Assembly: GCA_030141605.1 (NCBI GenBank)
Contig: JAQGDQ010000032.1
Span: 600,065 to 664,064, forward strand
Reading direction: 5' to 3'
Source: Tubiluchus corallicola
Taxonomy: Eukaryota > Priapulida > Priapulimorpha > Priapulimorphida > Tubiluchidae
Length of the DNA: 64,000 nucleotides
Shown here: in pieces, positions 12,801-24,800 of the stretch
Numbering within the stretch: the first letter of the stretch is position 1
Layout: every line of letters starts with the position of its first letter
The notes under the pieces: generated by a model
What the model saw: the letters and a program-made list of their open reading frames with translations, nothing else
Databases searched by the model: none
Told to the model about the DNA's origin: nothing
Position numbers and translations under genes: made by a program

Positions 12801-15800
12801 GGAGCTCGAAGAGTATGTAGAGAAGCTGATGGATGGGTGAGAGACTGGGAAACTTATTTTAGCATAAACTAATATATAAGACATTCTGACTGGCTCCAAG
12901 TGTTGTGAAATATTATTATAAATGTGTAAAACAGTTTTTGCCTATAATAAACATTTACATATAATTTTAATGTCCATTCCTCTCCTACAAGATCACAGTT
13001 CCCGATGCATTATTATAAAATACCTAAATATGCTGCGCAGTCTCTTACACATATTATTTCAAATATGATCAACAAGCTCCTTGTTAATATTAAATTTAAG
13101 TTATTTAACAGTAAAATTTATGGCTTAAGCTGCATAGTTAAAGGATTAAGAGTATTGTCTCTCTTCTTATAGTGACTTGTGTAATATACCTGAGTGCTAT
13201 GTTGCCAACTACATTAATGTAACTTGGTGAACATTTTAATATGTCTCATTTTTAGAACTCTTGATGTCAACTTTATTAATAAAATGGAAATTTGCTTTTA
13301 TTCTTCAACTTTACTTGATTATGACTAGGACTGTCACAGACTCATTGATTGAGGCCTGTTTTTAAAAGCTATTGTGATTCTTACTTTTTAATCGAGTGTA
13401 TTTGAGAGTTTTATTTCAGAGTATCTTTTACGATAATTTTTGTATCACGTATAATATCCTGTTTTTCTGCTGGCTGCCATATCTGCGACCATACAGGCTT
13501 TTTGTGGAAGTCTCCATGACATAACATCTATGATTGGCACAATGTATGTGTAGCATACTTGGTCGAAAGTTGTTAAAATAGATTGCCTAATACTACTACT
13601 TATACTGCTACTGCTATGCTGCTACACAGATAAAATAATAATGAAACAAAAATCTCAAGCAACAAAGAATTGCTTTTGCAGTCCTTTAACAATGAATAAT
13701 TTTTTATAGGGTTGTGGAGGAAGAATTAACAGATGATAGTTATGTTCATGATGTTGTATCACTTGCTCACAATATGCAAGCGTTCGACAAGAAACTTCAA
13801 AACTGGATGAAAATTAAGATGATGAAGGTATTAAGCTCTTCTCATTTTACAACCAATTTTGGATGTATTGAAAACTCTGATAAAACAAAAAACTATTTTA
13901 TTTTTCAACTCTAAACAAACATAGAAAAATTTTGTATACAAATTTACATAGTTTTTAGCTACAGTGTGCAAATTGCAGTAAAAGCCTGCTGCTTGTGAGG
14001 AGGTGGATACGCTTTGTTCATGATGTAAATTGGTTGTAATAAATCGGCTTAATCCGCTGTTGTTAGGTATATAATTAGATGCTTCAGTGATTTATGAAGT
14101 GCTATGTTGGCTGTGTTCGAAGTGTCAGTAATGCCTGACTTCGCAAGTGTAGCTTGTATTATGTGGTCGTTTCTACTACATCTACTTGGCAGCAGAAAAA
14201 AATAGTTATCCAAGGGAGAGAGAGAGAGGGGGAGGGAGGGAGGGAAGGAGAGAGAGAGAAATTCATTTCATTTGTTTTGATATTTGTGATTTTAGCAGCG
14301 TCCTTTCACATCCAGCTTCAATGACTACGAAAATATTCCTGATGATGGTATTGGAATTCTGAAGCGTCATTTTCACAAAATGGCAAAGGAAAACAAGTTG
14401 CTCCTACGAGATTGTGAGCGACTGAATTCTCGCATGGCCAAGCACCGAAAATTGCGAGACCAGTTTGCACGTCTTCGGAAAGCACATGAGCAAGACCAAC
14501 AGAATATTGAAAATTTGACAACTGAATTGAACAATCATGCTGAAAGTGGGCGTTGGTTCTCATTTTTTGTTTTTATGCTAATTAAACATTTTCATTTTTT
14601 TATTTGTTTATCATTACAGCATAAGTTTGGGTAAAGTCAGAGATGATGAACCTAGCAATTCTTTATGGATAAATTTTCAGCTATTTACCATGTGTTGTGA
14701 CAAATGCCAATTAACAAACATATGTATCTCAATGTACTTGTACTGTACAGATAAGTAAATGCTTTGTCTGTTCGTGTTATTATTAAAATGTTGCCAAGTT
14801 GGTCATTTTTGCACTAGTCATAGGTTTGGTCCAAAGTATTTACTCGCTTTGTTGTTCTTGTTGTTTTACATCCTTCATATAAAGCTGTAAGTCTTCATAA
14901 TAAGCATATTAGAATGTTTGCTGGATTGCTAGTGTAACAAAATAGCTGATGCCTTTTTGCTCAATCTAGCAGTCTCTAAGTGCAGTGTGGTTGTTGCAGG
15001 GCTCATGGCTGAAACACTTGTTCCCCAATTAATACATAAATTAACTCCAAAGGCTGAAATGTGAAGCTGAGAGCTGGGAACTTTGTTTATTGTAAACACT
15101 TATTTAAGAAAAGGAAATGCTTTTGAAGTCCAAAACAAAAACAGATGTCAATGTAATGAGCTGTACCTGAAGTTGAATCTTCCTTCTCAGTCTTTTCCTC
15201 TCTCTGTTTTTTAACAACGCCAGAACAGCTTTTCTGCACCTGTCACTGTGCATGGGTGGTAGGTGAACAAAGTAACTTTGCAAAATTGGCTGAGTGTATC
15301 ATTTGTTGGTGCCACTTCTGCAGCTGGAGAGTGGTACCAGTGCCGTAAAAATATGTAAGCAATCAACATTATGAAGTGGAAGAAAAAATGCATGGTTTGG
15401 GAACCTGATTTCATATAGAAAAAATCATTTAAACTGTTAGCAAACTCAGCTGAAACTAATGACTAAGATTCATAAGAGATCTAGTATTATGTACACTGAG
15501 AATTCCTGACACAGCAATGGGAGCTTTTCTCAACTTCTATTTTTGGGGATAAGCCCCAGAAATTTCAAGGTAGTACTTTGCTTTGTGAAATGGAGTGTAG
15601 TTTTCAATGCTGATGTAAGCATATCGGAATGCAAATTTTGATTTTCCTCACGTGCGTATTACGCGAAACTGACCTGAAGGGTACTTGTTTATAATTGTAA
15701 ATTGTAAGTTGTAATTATAATTGTATAATGCTATCACAAAAAAACATAAATATAAGTTTTATGTTTATCTATGTATCAGATATTCGTCGACTTCATTGAG

Positions 15801-18800
15801 GGTAATTACTATCCCAGAGATCATGATTTTTTTCCAAAAAAAATTGAAGTAGAAATCTAAAATAAATTTCTTTAGGTACCTATGCTTTGTTGAGTGTTTG
15901 TACAGTTTGTGAAACTTAAGAACTAGGTTTTATTTTATTTGTCTGCACTTTTTTTTAGCAACCAAACACAAAGTAGAATTAGAAGTATGCACCTCAGTTT
16001 TACAGCAAGAGGTGTTAGTGGGTTATATAAGCCTCTGCAGTTAATGCTAAATATAGTTCTTGTAATATTTTTGTACCTAGTCTATAATTGCACAGTTTTT
16101 TACATTATTAGTAACTATTGTTAAGCATAAGTATTAGTAATTGTCTGAAAGCAGCTTCTGTGTTTGCTGGAGTGATCATTGGTCAAATCTCATTATAATC
16201 CCCCCCCCTTTATAATGCTAGCTTCGCTTAATGGCCAAATGTTTGGCAAAACAATGTTTATATTTGCGTGGACATGTATGTATTACTACACCTCCTTATA
16301 ATGCCAAACTCGCTTAATGCCAACTTTTTTTGCAGTGCCAAAGTAGATTTTATAAAGAGATTTGACTGTATTGGTTTATTACAGCTTGACTATCAGGATT
16401 TGTTACACGTATTAAAAAAACTTATTTTTACCAAGATTTACGTTTTATACATTTTTCTACTTTTAGCACTGAAGTTAAATCAAAAAACAATAAAAGAGTT
16501 AGAGAAGCTGCGTCAAGAGAAATTTAATAGAATGGCCTCTGCAGAGAATAAGAGTTTGATGTTAGAAAAACGCCTTAAAAAACAACTGGAAGCTAATGCA
16601 GCATTAGAAAAGCATAACAAAGAACTAAGAGCACAAACCAGGTATGTTTTTAAAGAGAACTTGGCAAAAGCTATAAATTGGCCTTGTATGTAGTTTTTTT
16701 TACAAATAACTGTGCCACTTCCTGGTTTCAAGATGCGTGATTCACTGAATTTAATGGTTAAGAATGATGAAGTGAAAATCTTAGGCAAAGTAGTACTGGG
16801 AAGGAGGAAATGGCTTGTCCACGGAATGGCATGGTAGGCCACCAAAACAATGCTAAAGCAGTCATTTTTAACTTTAATGTTTTTGAGGCGGTTCAGATAA
16901 ACTTGTTATAAAAAGATGTTGGCTAATTTCACTATAGTGTTGCTATAAATAAAAGATGGAATTTAAAACGTGCAGCCCCATGATATGATCAAAGCTGGCA
17001 AATAATTGTTAAGAAAAAATATGGATCTGAGCAGCTACATCAAACAATAAAAGTTGTTTGATTATAAACATTGTATTTTGTTTTAAATTTAGCATTTTAG
17101 TGGCTAGATCACAAGCGGCATTTACACCGTCCACCTTGATCACGTGACACACTTTCTCACAAACACTAACTCGCTCCAGTATATACAAGCCTGTAAAACA
17201 TGCACAATGAGTGAATTTTGAGTGATTTATCGGTAATTCCGGAAAATGCATCGTGCTACAAGCCAACCAAGCTATAAGAACTTGTCTAGTAAATCCTTAC
17301 AAAGAGCACTTAATTATTGTATTATGCAACCATATGTGCATTATATCAAGATTTATTGCGAAGTTTCAAACATAGTTACAATAAAAGTGCTAGATATAAT
17401 AAAAGTTACAACAAACTACTAAAATAACAAATATGAAATAGTGTGTTAACTTTGCTTTACATGTGTTGTAAATCAAAATTTTTATAACACGTAGTTACAC
17501 CAAAACAAATTATTTTAGTGTCCTGTACTTAATTCTGTGATAAACACGAAAACTGAATAAATTAAATAAAAATCAAGTAAGATAGCCCAGCTGAACTATT
17601 TAACTATACTACTGAACGTTCACACAGTCATACTCAACCAACGAAATCCTATTTTTTGCTGTACAGTATTTGCACTATCATGTTGCATTGTGTTGTCCTG
17701 ATTTAGCAGGACACATTCTATAAGTAGCCAGTAGGAATAAATAATAGTACGATTCTTAGAAAACTTACATATAAGTAATCAGAAAATTTCTCTATGAGCA
17801 GACAGCACAATTTTTATTAATTTTTAATGGGTTGAGCTGTTTATGTGGCCTCCCGCATGCTTTGACCCAATGTTGACACTTGTCTAAGTCTTTTTTGGGT
17901 TGGCGAACTTATAAGTCCTTCTAATCTTTCTGGATAGCGAACATCCACATTACAATGTGCCCTAAGCACAACGCTTCACCATTCTTCACTACTATTAACG
18001 AATTTTAGCTGCACAAGGTTTTTTATGGCAAGAAAAAAGCAAAAATAATCATGAACACACGCTTTAGCTGTAAACTTCGTATAGGCTTTAGGTGCAAATG
18101 TGGCTGGGTATGTGAGTAATGCCCCCAACAATCCGAGGCACCAACAATCGAAAAACAATAGCCCTACATAAAAGCATCTCATTGGTCATTGCGAGGTCAT
18201 TGGTCATTTCTTGCATACTTTCAGGTCTCTATTCAGCAGATGCAATCATTTGAAAGATAACGTCAAAGAAGTTTTGAACGATCGTGTCAGTGATGAACTG
18301 CCAGAGGACAGATATCCACATAATCGCAGAGCACGAAGCTTGTCTCCAAAAAGAGTATAAAAATAATTTAATTTTCACTTACAAGGAAAATGCAGTCATA
18401 ATTACTGCTCACTAGAAACCAATGCCTAGCTTTCGCTGGTTGGATCTGCTGCTTTGCATGTTCTATTGACCACTGAACAAAAACTCCCCCTTATGAGATA
18501 AAAATTTTTTTGTATTCTTCATAGTTGGCTCCTTATGAGATAAAATTTTTTTCTTCACATTTCTGTTTGAACCTAGTGTCTGATGCCTAATATATACAAA
18601 CTGTGAATGCATCTAGTAACATTTTTTGTTTGTAGGAGCCTGACGTTGATTTTGAGGAGGACCCAACTGTTAGATATAAAAGGCTAATTCGAGCAAAAAC
18701 ACCACAACCTAGACGTCAGAGATCAAAATCGTGCATCTATAACAAACCTAGGAGCAGCCAAACTGCATTGTCCTTAGGAAATAAACTGAGAAGCTTAAGA

Positions 18801-21800
18801 AAGGAGGTTAGTATAAATACTGTCATTCTTCACTTACATGAAATTATTACTTTTCTTCCAAAATGTTTTTTTTTGATCTGGTCCAGGCCTCAGTTGAGGA
18901 TAAGATTGTGAAAAGTTGAGTGAGTGTGTTTATGTGGAAGATGGTGTTAAAGCGTGATTAGATTTATTGACTAATACAGTAGGCGCCGCTTAATAGACTC
19001 GCGGTTAATAGGCTCAATCGCTTAATTGACTCAAAAATGCCTGGAACGGGCTGCTTCTATCCAAATATACATAAAAACTATTCAGAGATGTTCTAGTCAC
19101 GCACAACGACAGATTTTCAACATTTTTATAATTACGAGAACTTACTGGGCCAACTTCTTTGCGAGAATATGAAGCAACAGACTTTGAAGGAATTTTTGTA
19201 ATTTTTGCAAATAAACAGACTTAGAAAAGTTTGTGATTTAGAAAAATATACTTTTTAATTTAGTGCTAATTCACTTATATAAATTAATATTTTAAAATAT
19301 TTTTTTCTAATTTTCATCTAAATTCATTAAAAACCTTTACAGTGCATAGTAAGCAGATACTTCTATACCTGTTATACTACACCCATCGGTTAATAGGTTC
19401 AGTCGGTTAATTGGGTCAAAACGCGTCGGTCCCAAAGTGACTCTTTTAAGCGGTGCCTACTGTAATTACAAATACACATGGTAAGAACTTAAGAGTCATT
19501 CCACGAGAAAACCATGCAAAAGTCAAAAAATAGTGGAAGGTGACAAATCACCGATTTTGTTCTTATTCACAGGGTTGGATGATCCCCTCAGATGTACCCC
19601 ACAGCCAAAATATTAGATATCAAAAATGAGCCGTTTCGGAGATAGGCCGCCATTTTGATTTTTTTCGGAATTTGGCCATTTTGACGTAAAAAAATGACCT
19701 ATATTTGTCACATCATTACAGGCAGTAAATGAATGATCCAGGACTAGTTGCTGGGTGGTATATATAGTAGGGGTGTTGCCCTATTGCCACATTGAGTTTG
19801 ATGAATTGAGATTCTCTTTCAGTAGGTATCATGAGCTCATGAAAGATGCGTGTCTGCTACAGTCTGAATGACACCCTGTTTTAAAATTCTCATAACTCCA
19901 CTGGGGCGGGTATTTGAAGTATAATTAATATATGTTTATTTACAGCTTGACCAGGCATACTTAGATCATGAATAAAATTTTGGCCAGCTCGTCCATAAAT
20001 TGACGAGATTCGATCTTGAATGTGACCTAAATCGGAAAAAAATTAGTACGAATTATTCATAATTCTGAATAAAAAAATGAAAATTTCAAAAAGAAACGAT
20101 AAATTATAGTTTCTGTCTCTCTCTTTGTCTCTCCGTGTCTCTCTGTGTCTCTCTCTCTCTGTGTTTCTCTCTCTCTCTCTGTGTGTCTCTCTCTCTGTCT
20201 CTGTGTGTGTCTCTCTCTGTACCTGTCTCTCTGTGACTCTCTCTGTCTCTCTGTGTCTCTTTTGATAAGGAGGTTACCATAGCAACACATAGTAGCAGCT
20301 TACTGTATGTATTATCAATTATTAGCTTATTATTATTTACTATAGTGCGACTTTTCATTGAATATTGGCGAATAAAAAATAGTCGTGGACGTAAAGAATT
20401 TGTTGTTGTCTTTTTGTTATTTTGAAAATTTGCGATTATAAGCGTCAGCGCCCTGATTCTCGTTAGAGTTTAGTTGAATATGGTAGGTAGTCGGTGTATA
20501 TGCGTATATCTTTACGAGACGGTGAAAACCTGGCGGTTAAATACAATATGAGCGAATGGCTTGAAACATACGTTGCACAGAGTCGGAATTAGTATGTAAC
20601 GGCCGAGGCAGGGTTGCTGCGTTTCTTAACCAGTTTTTTTTTGTTAATGCCCGTTGTTAGTAAGCAGAAGTCTGGTTGTCGAAGCTGCCAAAGTTGCCAC
20701 ACCAGGGTATTAGTAACTAACTAACTATTAACTTGAGTTGATTTGAGGAAAATATCAGGGACTCTCAACTATTCGCCTGTTGAATACAAGACCACAAAGC
20801 TGTGCACGTTTTAAAAATTGGCTCGCAACATGTTATATTCGATGCTCGCGGCGGTTTCAACACAATTTCACAAATAGTGCCTTGCCTCGCCTTGTCCGTG
20901 CGACACTAAACCTTTTTGACTGAAGTCTATTTTTCAGTCAAGATAGTGGAGCCCTCCCGAGGCCCCCGTATTCCACGGGCCATAGGTATATAGCCCGAGC
21001 ACTTGTACACGAAACTGTTATTATGTACATGAAACTATTCCGTGTTTTATACAGATTATAAAAATCACTGTGTTGTAATCGTCACAGGGGCCCTTCGAAG
21101 GGAATGCGGCCCCCTGATGAGGGGCCTGGTTGCTAGGAGTGCCCAGACATCTAAAGCCAGTCCATTACTACTATAAACATTGACGTTGCTGCACTTTGTA
21201 TTGATTTTAATGGCAACACCGTCATCCAAAGGCGAATAGCTGAATATAGGTCAAGGTTGTGAAAATGGCAAAAAAGAGCAACTTTGGCTAAAAATTCTGG
21301 ACTCTTGGGAGATCGCTGGCCAAAATTTTATTTCATGCATTTGTAGGACTAGTCAAGCTGCAAATAAAAATGTATTGATTAGTCCCCCAATACCCGCCCC
21401 AGTGGAGTTATTTCAAAATGGCGTCGAAATTCAGCAGCAGCAGACACATATCTTTTGCAATCTGATGACACCAACTGAAAAGGAGGTTCAATTTGGCAAC
21501 GATAACGGTACGGTAGGGTAAGACCCCTACTATATATATCACCAATTAACTAGTGCTGGGTCGCTCATTTACTGTCTGTAATAACGTGAGAAATAATGGG
21601 CAATTTTTTTACGCCAAAATGGCCAAAATCCGAAAAAAATCAAAATGGCGGCTTTTCTCAGAAACAGCTCATTTCTGAAATCTAATATTTTGGCTGTGGG
21701 GTACACATCTGAGGGGACCATCAAACCCTGTGAATATGAACAAAATCGGTGATTTGTCACCTTCCACTATTTTGCTGATTTTCTCATGGAATGACTCTTA

Positions 21801-24800
21801 ACAAGGAGGGAGTTAGTCCAACAAAAACAATACTCAAATTGCTGAATTAGCAACTAAAATAACTTGAAACAATGAAGAACAATGAACATGCATCCATTAT
21901 ATTCAGGAATGTTGTTCTTGGAAAAAGTAGTAGGCATGCCGTGTACTATGGCCCGAACCAATGCTTATGGTTCATACATGGCTGTATACTGGTGGCTGAG
22001 TTGGCATGCATGCACTAATAACGGGCCAAGTTTATATATGGTAATTCTAATTTGAAAAAATGGCTGCAATAGAGGACTGAATAGAAAAAAAGCAATACAA
22101 CTAAAAATTATAGCTTACATGGGACTGTCTTTTTTCTAAAACAGTAAAGGATACCATCACTTGCATCCACTTCCTCTAGACTCCTCAGTATTGTTAAGTT
22201 ATCTTTTAATTTTTGCACATTGGTAAAATTTAAACCAATGCCAAATGTGACTTAATTGCCTAATGCACAAAGAGACATGTTCATTTGAAACACTTTTGAA
22301 TTTTTTTGTTTTAAAATTTTTAATGTTTACTGGACTGTTATAACTGGGGTATCCTTATAGCATTGTCACTTTATTGAATGTAAGAGTTGCTACTAGTTGA
22401 GAATATAAGAAAATCGCTAATTTTACATGTGACTTCATTTTTGTTTTCCATTTAGGCCAATTCACTTCGATTGGCTCGTGATTATGCTGCCAAGTCCGCA
22501 ACAGAAAACAAAGATCAAGTAAAGAAATTAGAAGCCGAACTAGGAGACAGCAAGAAACAATTAAAAAATCTTAAACTGAGAGAGAAAGTGAGTATGACAT
22601 ATTATGAGCGTCGTACGGCTAAATTTGCCTTGCTGTGCCATATCGATTTTATTTTATGATTAAAATTCAAACCATTATATTTTAATTGCTTAAGTAAAAA
22701 CTTCTATTGTGATTTATTTTTGAAAAAGCAGTAAGTTCCTAGAACATCCGCTAACAATTGTGTATCATGAGCAGTGATATTTGTGTGTTTTTTTTACGAT
22801 GCCTATGGAATGCTGATGTTTCCTTCATGTCTGATGACGACTGCTATAGTGTAGTAGAAACATTGCAATTTTTTATTAAAAAATGTTTAAAAAATCATTG
22901 GTTATTGAAACTTGTGGGATATTTAATAAACAAACAAAATTCAATGTGACCTGGAGCAAATCAGTACAGTAAAAAAACTTGCTTGTAACATCAGTTGTGG
23001 GTGAGATGATTTTTTTGTATTCACATGTATGTGATATCCTGTGATATCTTGTTTTGTGTCGCCCCCTTTCACCTTAAGCAATCATGTAGAGCCTGCATTC
23101 CTTTTCATGCAGAACATAATCAGCCAATGACATGAAAAATAAAGTTCCTTGGCTATCATCAGTGATAAAACAAAGCTCAAGTTCTTGATGTGTTTAATTG
23201 TTGCCTTTCACATCAGTTGCCATATTGTTTTATTGCTTAGTGCTGTGTTACTTGATATAAAAGCCTAAGCCAACAAATAAAAATTATGTTATATTGGAGT
23301 TGTAATTAACGAGGTGTGTGATTTACCTTGTGCGTTTGGCTAGCACAGGATGTAAAATAGTGTAGCATAAATGGTAAGTAGTTGTGATATTTGTTGAACA
23401 AAAGCAAACAAGGGAAAGATGTTGATCATTTGTAAATGTACACACAAGATTTTGACGTGTGGAACTGAAATTGCAGAAATGAGACAAGTGATTTGTTTGC
23501 TGCAGTAACCTGGGTTGATTTGTTGGCTTCCAGAATGCAATAAAATGACATCACCTGTTGCAACTTATACACATCTTCATTTTTTACTATCTACTTTAAC
23601 TGTTTTGCACCCAAGCTGCCTATAGGATATCTAGTGGCTGTTATTATTTAACACGTTACAGTTGTCGAGCCTCTTGTATTATGCTTTACGCTATTGCATA
23701 CAAATTGATTGAAAAGTTTTGTGGTACATGCAGGTACAACTGCAGTCTTTTTGTCACTTCGATAGTAACTTTAGCAGATGGCGACACAAGTGCTGTAGAC
23801 ATTTTTTGGTAGCTGTACAGTATGCATATGTGATGCCATCTATTGGTGGGTAGAGAGGAATAGTTATTAGTTCGCACTTTCTTAATGTTAGCTAAACTAT
23901 ACTTTTGCATATCATATTTTAAGCCAAAAGTCATTTGTGTGAAATAAGTGAAAATTAAATCACAGTTAAATTAAGGTAGTTCATTTTGGTTAAGTAAATT
24001 TGTTGTTTTTAATCAGAGACAAAGAAAAATTTAATTTTGCAGCTGCTCAAATATTTTCAGGGGTTTTACAATGATTTTGAGACGATGAGAAGCAAGAATG
24101 AACAATTACAGAAAGGACTGGATGAACTACGAGCTCGGTGTGAAAAAATGATAGCTGAAGGTCACACACCTTACGAATGGAAAGTTATGGAGGAAAAGCT
24201 TAAAGTAAGGTTTGAGTATGGCAACATGGCATATAGACTATAGATACTTGATTTTACTGCAAGAGTGTCCTAGTGGTTTGAAATATCTAATTTATGTAAT
24301 GGCAAACATCTGCATTTTGAACTTTGTCACTTGTTTTACCCTTTATATGTTCATATTTGATGACTGTGATTGATCTGCAGGAGTGTTTCTAGTGCATTTG
24401 TTACAAATTATATATAAAAAATTGATTTTTAGTTCTGCAAAAGATGATCACATATCCAAATAATGGACATTTTTTAGGTGTACTTTATTCGATGCACTAG
24501 AGTGAGTAGATGTGGTGGGGGGATAATTATAAAAGAAACTTGCTGTTAAAGGTGAAAAAATTTAATTGAAACATAAGCGTTTCGTTTTGCAGTAATTTTG
24601 TGTAATTAAATCAAAAGAGTATTTGCATTTTTCTTTTCAAGAAACAAGTGACGTTATGTTCTGATCAGTTAGCTACAATCAAGACACTCAGAAAAGAGAC
24701 TGAGGACCTCAATAATAGCGTGCAGGCTTTGCAAGAAAGGTAAAGTTTTCAGTTTTAATAACTTTGTTGTGCGATGAACAACATCAAAATTCTACTTTAT

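Larger units (their letters stand above)
19493..21797. mobile_element. 2.3-kb long-TIR element with TTAA target duplication
   Basis: Flanked by TTAA at 19489-19492 and 21798-21801. The left end GAGTCATTCCACGAGAAAA matches the right end in reverse (GAGTCATTCCATGAGAAAA). Imperfect inverted similarity continues through arms of about 500 bases (roughly 19493-20010 and 21290-21797), including shared blocks around the phrases GGTGACAAATCACCGATTTTG and ACCCGCCCCAGTGGAGTTAT-like text in opposite orientation. The core holds a TCTC/TGTG microsatellite, a perfect RFX X-box and a GC-rich stretch with the palindrome CCCTTCGAAGGG (21091-21102). No transposase is visible. TTAA targeting fits piggyBac or Kolobok; the termini are not the usual piggyBac ends. 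It is a non-autonomous element. Confidence 0.85.

Noticed and set aside
20057-20358. Two overlapping minus-strand frames rich in Arg, Glu, Thr and Gln
   Set aside because: They are translations of the TCTC/TGTG microsatellite inside a transposon.
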